In this document: positions 57,361 through 64,000 of the stretch, one piece after another
Position numbering within the stretch: position 1 is the first letter of the stretch
Layout of the letters: every line of letters starts with the position of its first letter
Assembly: GCF_000717175.1 (NCBI RefSeq)
Contig: NZ_JNYD01000010.1
Coordinates: 62,001 to 126,000 of the forward strand
Reading direction: 5' to 3'
Source: Pseudonocardia autotrophica
Lineage (GTDB): Bacteria > Actinomycetota > Actinomycetes > Mycobacteriales > Pseudonocardiaceae
DNA: 64,000 nt
The notes under the pieces: generated by a model
Seen by the model: the letters and a program-made list of their open reading frames with translations, nothing else
The model's database searches: none
What the model was told of the DNA's origin: nothing
Made by a program: the position numbers and the translations under genes

Positions 57361-58436
57361 TCACGCGAGCCGGGCCCCGATCCGGCGCAGCAGCGCGCCC
57401 GCCTCGGTGAGGCACCGTTCCGGGTCGAGGTCGGCGAGGGCGTGCGCCTCGCGAATGCCGGCAGCGGTGAGCTCCGCGGCCGACACCTCGCACCGCCCAC
57501 ATACGGCGACCACGGGCACCCCGGCCACTCGCGCCGCCGCGGCGACCCCGGCGGGGGCCTTGCCGTGCAACGTCTGCGCGTCCAGGGCCCCCTCCCCGGT
57601 GACGACGAGTGCGGCACCGGCGAGGTACTCGGCGAACCCCACCAGCTCCAGCACGACCTCGATCCCCGGACGCCGTCGGGCACCGAGCACCGCCAGGGCG
57701 GCGAACCCGACCCCGCCCGCGGCCCCGGCGCCGGGGACGTCAGGTGAGCTGCCGACCAGCCGGCCCCAGTGGGCGAGGCCCGCCTCCAGCGCGGCGACCT
57801 CCCGCGGACCCGCCCCCTTCTGCGGGCCGTAGACCGCGGCGGCGCCATCCGGGCCGAGGAGCGGGTTGTCGACGTCGCAGGCCAGCACGAGCTCCACCGA
57901 CCGCAGCCGGGGGTCCAGCGAGGTGAGGTCCAGGCGCGCCGCGCGGGTGAGCGCGGCCCCGCCGTCGGGCACCGGATCGCCCGCGGCGTCGAGGATCCGG
58001 GCGCCGAGGGCGGCGAGCAGGCCCGCGCCGCCGTCCGTGCACGCGCTACCGCCGACGCCGAGCACGATCGTGTCGACGCCCGCGTCGAGCGCCGCGGCGA
58101 CGAGCTCGCCGGTCCCGCGGCTGGTCGCGCCCAGCGGGTCCGGCCCGTCCGGCAGCAGGGCGAGCCCCGACGCCGCCGCCAGCTCGACGACCGCGACGCC
58201 GTCGCGCACCGCGACCGCGGACTCCACCGGCTTGCCGGTCGGCCCGCACACCGTCACGGGCACCCGGGCGAACCCGGCGGCGAGGGCGGCCTCCAGGGTG
58301 CCCTCGCCGCCGTCGGCCACCGGCAGCTCGCGGGCCTCGCGCCCGGCCGCGCGGAGGCCGGCGGCCAGGTGGGCCGCGGCCTCCGCCGCCGTGAGCGTGC
58401 CCTTGAACTTGTCCGGCGCGACCAGCACGAACCCGC

Positions 58437-58440
<4 letters not shown>
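57361..58440 (-). CDS. glxK: glycerate kinase
   Basis: A 359-residue type-I glycerate kinase that phosphorylates D-glycerate, the last step of the glyoxylate branch. Seen: [18 protein letters not shown] at the start, [65 protein letters not shown] and [22 protein letters not shown]. The product could be 2- or 3-phosphoglycerate; family members differ. The GTG overlaps the gcl stop (GTGA), showing coupling. Confidence 0.92.
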
Positions 58441-60196
<1,756 letters not shown>

Positions 60197-60200
<4 letters not shown>

Positions 60201-61126
60201 GACCGCGCCCTCCCGTCCGCCTGGCCCCGCCCGGACAGCTCCTCGACCTGCAGCAGCAGCGCGCTGTGGTCGAGCCCCCCGTGCCCCTGCGCCCGCAGCG
60301 ACCCGACGAGCTGGGCGACGTGCGCGCCCAGCGGGATCGCGACGCCGGCCTCCCGCGCCGAGGCGGTGACGATGCCGAGGTCCTTGTGGTGCAGGTCGAT
60401 CCGGAAGCCGGGGGCGAAGGTGCGGGCGCGCATGGTGGTGCCCTTCCGGTCGAGCACCGTGCTGCCGGCGAGGCCGCCGCCGAGCACCGCGAGCGCGGAC
60501 TCGGTGTCCACGCCGTGCGCCTCGAGGAACACGAGCGCCTCGGCGACGAGCTGGATGTTGCCCGCGACGATCAGCTGGTTGGCCGCCTTCACGGTCTGGC
60601 CCGCGCCGGAGGGTCCGACGTGGACCACGGTCTTCCCGACGACGTCGAGGAACGGCCGGGCCGCCGCCACGTCGTCGGGCTCCCCGCCGACCATGATCGA
60701 CAGAATGCCCTCGACCGCGGCGGGCTCGCCGCCGCTGACCGGGGCGTCGACCGGGCGGATGCCGCGCTCGCGCTCGGCGTCGGCGATCCGGCGGGCGACG
60801 TCCGGGCGGATGGTGGAGCAGTCGATGTGCAGGGTGCCGGGCTTGGCGTGGGCGAGGATGCCGTCCTCGCCGAAGACCAGCGCCTCGACGTCCGGGCTGT
60901 CCGGGACCATGGTGATCACGACGTCGGCCTCGCGGACCGCGTCCGCGGTGTCGGTGGCGGCGCGCCCGCCGCGCTCGACCAGGACGTCGACGGCGAGCCG
61001 GGACAGGTTGTGGCCCACGACGTCGTGGCCGGCCCGCACGAGGTGCGCGGCCATCGGGCCGCCCATGATGCCGAGGCCGATGAAGGCGATCGTGGTGTTC
61101 CGTGTGGTCTTTTCCGGCGTGCTCAT
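60197..61126 (-). CDS. glxR: 2-hydroxy-3-oxopropionate (tartronate semialdehyde) reductase
   Basis: A 309-residue beta-hydroxyacid dehydrogenase that reduces tartronate semialdehyde to D-glycerate with NAD(P)H. Seen: the Rossmann [71 protein letters not shown], and [21 protein letters not shown] with the catalytic Lys. The ATG at 61126 overlaps the hyi stop as ATGA, and its own stop overlaps the gcl start. Earlier in-frame ATG at 61144 is less likely because it lies inside hyi. Confidence 0.94.
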
Positions 61127-61899
61127 GCGGAGTCCTCCAGCCACGCGAAGTCGGGTCGCGTCGGCACGTATTCGAGTGCGGTGCGGCCGGAGTAGCCGGC
61201 CTTCCGCAGGGCGTCGAGCAGGTGGTCGAAGTCCAGATCGCCGGTGCCGGGCTCGTGGCGGCCCGGGGCGTCGGCGAGCTGGACGTGGGCGATGCGGTCG
61301 CCGTACCGCGCGATCACGGCGTCGAGGTCCTCGCCGTTGACCGCGAGGTGGTAGAGGTCGGCGAGCAGGCCCACGTTGGGCGCACCGACCCGGTCGAGGA
61401 CGGCGACGGCCTGTGCGGCGGTGCGGATCGGGTAGCGGTCGGCGCCGCTCAACGGCTCGACGACGACGGTCGCGCCGATCCCCTCGGCCTCCTTCGCGGC
61501 GTGCGCGAGGTTCTCGGCGGCGAGCTCGTCCTGGCCGGTCCGCCCGTCGATCCGGTTGCCGTACAGGGCGTTGAAGATGCGGGTGCCGAGCCGCTCGCCC
61601 AGCCCGACGGCCACGGCGACGGAGTCGCGGAACTCCGGCTCGCGGCCGGGCCAGGAGACGAGCCCGCGGTCGCCGGCGGGCATGTCACCGGCCGCGAAGT
61701 TGAGTCCGACGAGCTGCACGCCGGCGTCGGAGATCGCCCGCGCGAAGCGGTCGACCTCGGCGTCCGGGGGCGCGGCAGTGGGGAAGGGCCACCAGAACTC
61801 GACGGCGTCGAACCCGGCGTCGGCGGCCGCGCGCGGCCGGTCGAGCAGGGGCAGGTCGGTGAGCACGATCGAACAGTTGAGGGCATGACGGAACGTCAC
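61123..61899 (-). CDS. hyi: hydroxypyruvate isomerase
   Basis: A 258-residue TIM-barrel enzyme of the xylose-isomerase-like fold that interconverts hydroxypyruvate and tartronate semialdehyde. Seen: [69 protein letters not shown] and [22 protein letters not shown], which hold the metal-binding Glu/Asp/His residues. Start is GTG at 61899 with GAGGAG upstream. Repeat array 2 begins 21 bp upstream, between alc and hyi. Confidence 0.92.
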   Translation of the reverse strand: MTFRHALNCSIVLTDLPLLDRPRAAADAGFDAVEFWWPFPTAAPPDAEVDRFARAISDAGVQLVGLNFAAGDMPAGDRGLVSWPGREPEFRDSVAVAVGLGERLGTRIFNALYGNRIDGRTGQDELAAENLAHAAKEAEGIGATVVVEPLSGADRYPIRTAAQAVAVLDRVGAPNVGLLADLYHLAVNGEDLDAVIARYGDRIAHVQLADAPGRHEPGTGDLDFDHLLDALRKAGYSGRTALEYVPTRPDFAWLEDSA

Positions 61900-61919
61900 G
61901 AGAACTCCTCCGAGACGTT

Positions 61920-62069
61920 CGCATTATGGAACCATAATGCGATTTCGGGCGCCTCGGGAGCGCATTATGGAACCATAATGCGTTCTGAGGCGGGTTCTGG
62001 AAGCGTTATGGAACCATAATGCGATCCTCCGGGGGGCCGGAAGTGTGATGGAGCCATACCGCGGTCGGT
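61920..62069. repeat. array 2: four palindromes at ~41-bp period
   Basis: Units at 61920-61941, 61961-61982, 62002-62023 and 62042-62063. Units 1 and 2 are identical 22-mers with perfect 10-bp arms CGCATTATGG/CCATAATGCG around AA. Unit 3 differs slightly, and unit 4 (GATGGAGCCATACCGCG) resembles array 1. The core ATGGA starts at 61926, 61967, 62008 and 62048, spacings 41, 41 and 40 bp. Spacers are unrelated to each other. The array ends with GCGGTCGGT (62061-62069), exactly as array 1 does, and touches the alc stop. Confidence 0.88.
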
Positions 62070-63017
62070 TCAGTGGGCGGCGTGCCAGCGGGTCCGGAGG
62101 GACTCGCGGCCGGCATCGGTGGGGGTGCCCCACAGGCGTACTCGCGAGAGGCCGCCGTCGGGGTGGATGTCGAGGCGTACCTCGGTGACGGCCGGGCGGT
62201 CGGCGAGCACGAACCGGTGCCGGGTGTCGGGCTGCAGCGGGGTGTACAGCAGGTCCTGCCAGTCCCCGTCGCCGGTCCTGCCGCGCAGGACGGCCGCACC
62301 CGGGGCGTTGTACAGGAAGTACGAGGTGTCGATCTCGGCGACGGCGATCCGGCCCTCGGTCCCCAGACCGAGCTCGACCCAGTCGTTGCCGGCGTCGCGG
62401 CGCCGCGCGGTCTCCCAGCCCTCGCCCATGGAGCGGGCCGGTCCGGGCAGCAGCAGGTTGTGCGGGCTGCTGTAGAAACGGTTAGACACGTCGCGCACGT
62501 GCCCGCCGTTCTCGATCGCGGCCAGGTCCACGGTGCCGAGCACGTCGAGCAGCGCCGGGTCCGGCAGGGCCTCGCCGTGCACGCGCAGCCGGGCCACGCC
62601 GCCGTCGGGCACGATCCGCAGCCGCACGTGCGTGACACGCCGGTCGCTGTGCACGTCGAAGGCGTTCTCCGAGTCCCCCTTGAGCGGCGAGAGCGGGACG
62701 AGCTCGAACCAGGTGCTCCCGTCCGCGGACCCGTCCACCGCGCCCTCCGGCGGGTAGTTGCCGGTGAACCAGGTCGTGTCGACCACGATCCGCCGGACGA
62801 CGCCGGGCGCGCCGAGCCGGACCACGGCCTCGTCGTGCCCGGGCGAGCGGCGCCGGCGGGTCTCCCAGCCGTCGTAGACCTTGCCGCGGTGCCCGAACGT
62901 GGTCGGGTCGAACACCGGCGGGCCGGGGACGATCAGGTTCTCCTTGGCCGCGAACGACTCGTCGGTCGCCGAGACCACGGCGCCGCCGAGGGTGCGCAGC
63001 GCGAGGTCCGGGTGCAT
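62070..63017 (-). CDS. alc: allantoicase
   Basis: A 315-residue protein of two jelly-roll repeats that hydrolyses allantoate to ureidoglycolate and urea. The repeats are visible as FGHRGKVYDGWETRRRRSPGHDEAVVRLGAPGVVRRIVVDTTWFTGNYPP and MGEGWETARRRDAGNDWVELGLGTEGRIAVAEIDTSYFLYNAPG, each followed by a RLDIHPDGGLSRVRLWG-type strand. Its ATG shares a base with the allB stop (TGATG), so the two are coupled. A ureidoglycolate lyase or hydrolase to release glyoxylate is not in the window. Confidence 0.94.
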   Translation of the reverse strand: MHPDLALRTLGGAVVSATDESFAAKENLIVPGPPVFDPTTFGHRGKVYDGWETRRRRSPGHDEAVVRLGAPGVVRRIVVDTTWFTGNYPPEGAVDGSADGSTWFELVPLSPLKGDSENAFDVHSDRRVTHVRLRIVPDGGVARLRVHGEALPDPALLDVLGTVDLAAIENGGHVRDVSNRFYSSPHNLLLPGPARSMGEGWETARRRDAGNDWVELGLGTEGRIAVAEIDTSYFLYNAPGAAVLRGRTGDGDWQDLLYTPLQPDTRHRFVLADRPAVTEVRLDIHPDGGLSRVRLWGTPTDAGRESLRTRWHAAH

Positions 63018-64000
63018 CAGGTGTCTCCTCTGCCGATCAGCCGGCCCGCGGGCCGGTCGGGGTCCACCCGCTCGCCGCGCAGCCAGGTGCCGCGGACGAC
63101 GCCGTGCAGCGTGCGGCCGGCGTACGGGGTGGTGGGGTGGCGGTGGGCGAGCGTGCCCACCGCGAAGGTCTCGTCGGGGGCGACCACCGCGAGGTCGGCC
63201 GCGGCCCCCGGGGCGATGCGGCCCTTGTGGCGCAGGCCGACGAGGTCGGCCGGGGCCGTCGCCATCCGGGCGACGACGTCGGCGAACGTCCAGCCGCGCC
63301 GGCGCGCCTCCGTCCACACCACGGGCAGCCCGATCTGCAGCGACGCGATGCCGCCCCAGGCCGACCCGAAGTCGCCGGTGCCCTTGAGCTCGGGCGTGGC
63401 GGGGGAGTGGTCGCTGACGACCATGTCGATCACCCCGTCGGCCAGTCCCTGCCAGAGCGCGTCCCGGTTGGTCTCCTCGCGGACCGGGGGGCAGCACTTG
63501 AAGCGGGTGTCGCCGTCGGGCACCTCCTCGGCGGTCAGCGCGAGGTAGTGCGGGCAGGTCTCGACGGTGACCCGGACGCCGTCCGCGCGGGCCTGCGCGA
63601 GCAGCGGCAGCGCGTCGGCCGAGGACAGGTGCACCACGTGCACCCGCGCGTCCGTCTCGCGGGCCATCCGGACCAGGCCGGCGATCGCCGAGTCCTCCGC
63701 GGCGCGGGGCCGGGAGGCGAGGAAGTCCCGGTAGCGACGGCCGTGGGCCTCGCCGACCAGGGCTCCGTCCTCGGCGTGGGCGAGCAGCAGGCCGTCGAAC
63801 GAGGCCAGCTCGCGCATCGCCTGACGTGGGTCCGGCAGGGCCGGGAACTCGGGGACGCCGCTGTCGAGCAGGAAGCACTTCACCCCGAACACGCCGGCCT
63901 CGTGCAGCGCGCGCAGCTCCCGCTCGTTGCCCGGGATCGCACCGCCCCAGAACCCGACGTCGATCGCGCACCGCCCGTCGGCCGCCTTGCGCTTGACCTC
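63017..64000 (-). CDS. allB: allantoinase (N-terminus outside window)
   Basis: The frame is open to the window edge and gives the last 327 residues of an amidohydrolase that opens allantoin to allantoate. Seen: [24 protein letters not shown] at the edge, [17 protein letters not shown] (carbamylated Lys region), [44 protein letters not shown] (metal His), [39 protein letters not shown] (Asp) and [21 protein letters not shown]. The first roughly 120 residues, including the HxH metal motif, lie beyond 64000. Confidence 0.94.
   Translation of the reverse strand, partial: EVKRKAADGRCAIDVGFWGGAIPGNERELRALHEAGVFGVKCFLLDSGVPEFPALPDPRQAMRELASFDGLLLAHAEDGALVGEAHGRRYRDFLASRPRAAEDSAIAGLVRMARETDARVHVVHLSSADALPLLAQARADGVRVTVETCPHYLALTAEEVPDGDTRFKCCPPVREETNRDALWQGLADGVIDMVVSDHSPATPELKGTGDFGSAWGGIASLQIGLPVVWTEARRRGWTFADVVARMATAPADLVGLRHKGRIAPGAAADLAVVAPDETFAVGTLAHRHPTTPYAGRTLHGVVRGTWLRGERVDPDRPAGRLIGRGDT

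Noticed and set aside
61920..62069. Coding repeats (ALWNHN/MEPY-like peptides) in frames through array 2
   Set aside because: The open frames arise from the palindromes themselves; they lack start signals, codon bias and conservation of phase.

Overview
The window is chromosomal DNA from a very GC-rich actinobacterium. Codon third positions are almost all G or C, GTG starts are common, and gene starts often overlap the preceding stop as ATGA or GTGA. An IdeR/DtxR-type iron box, a 13E12/DUF222-HNH gene, a YbdK-type ligase, CHAD and DUF427 proteins, and the ben/cat and allantoin gene sets together suggest the Pseudonocardiaceae, perhaps Pseudonocardia. The genus is an inference. I saw no tRNA, rRNA, CRISPR array, prophage or intact insertion sequence.

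Layout. 1-9 kb: end of an acyl-CoA dehydrogenase-like gene, an iron-box-controlled sucrase/ferredoxin-like protein, and two acyl-CoA ligases flanking a cell-envelope glycosylation pair (ArnT-like transferase plus GT2/GtrA lipid-sugar synthase). 9-14.4 kb: a second ArnT-like gene broken by an in-frame TAG, an OmpR-type two-component system and a small lipoprotein. 14.4-27 kb: a thiolase-like protein without its cysteines, a siderophore-interacting reductase, a TetR/Baeyer-Villiger pair with a double operator, menC, oxidoreductases, another AMP ligase, a CHAD gene that has lost its stop, a PHP protein and a cupin. 27-38.6 kb: GH16 lipoprotein, sugar kinase, CobW GTPase, esterase, a siderophore-binding-protein remnant, DUF427, DUF222-HNH, enoyl-CoA hydratase and a zinc exporter.

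38.7-52.6 kb is a complete benzoate-to-3-oxoadipate-enol-lactone module. Leftward run benA, benB, a giant benC-FCD-benD fusion and a LAL regulator. Rightward run catR, catB, catA, catC and two benzoate transporters (BenK, BenE). 52.8-57.3 kb holds a DUF1097 membrane protein, a helical-repeat protein, a YbdK ligase and rtcB. 57.4-64 kb is a leftward allantoin/glyoxylate operon: allB (cut by the window end), alc, hyi, glxR, gcl and a glycerate kinase, carrying allantoin via allantoate and glyoxylate to phosphoglycerate.

The most unusual features are: (i) two arrays, 45 kb apart, of four palindromes each at a strict ~41-bp period and sharing the same terminal 9-mer; (ii) the BenC-FCD-BenD single polypeptide with an internal GQE-type repeat; (iii) a Trp-to-amber change in one of two paralogous envelope glycosyltransferases; (iv) a G-run frameshift removing the CHAD stop; (v) a two-ended remnant of an iron-siderophore binding protein.
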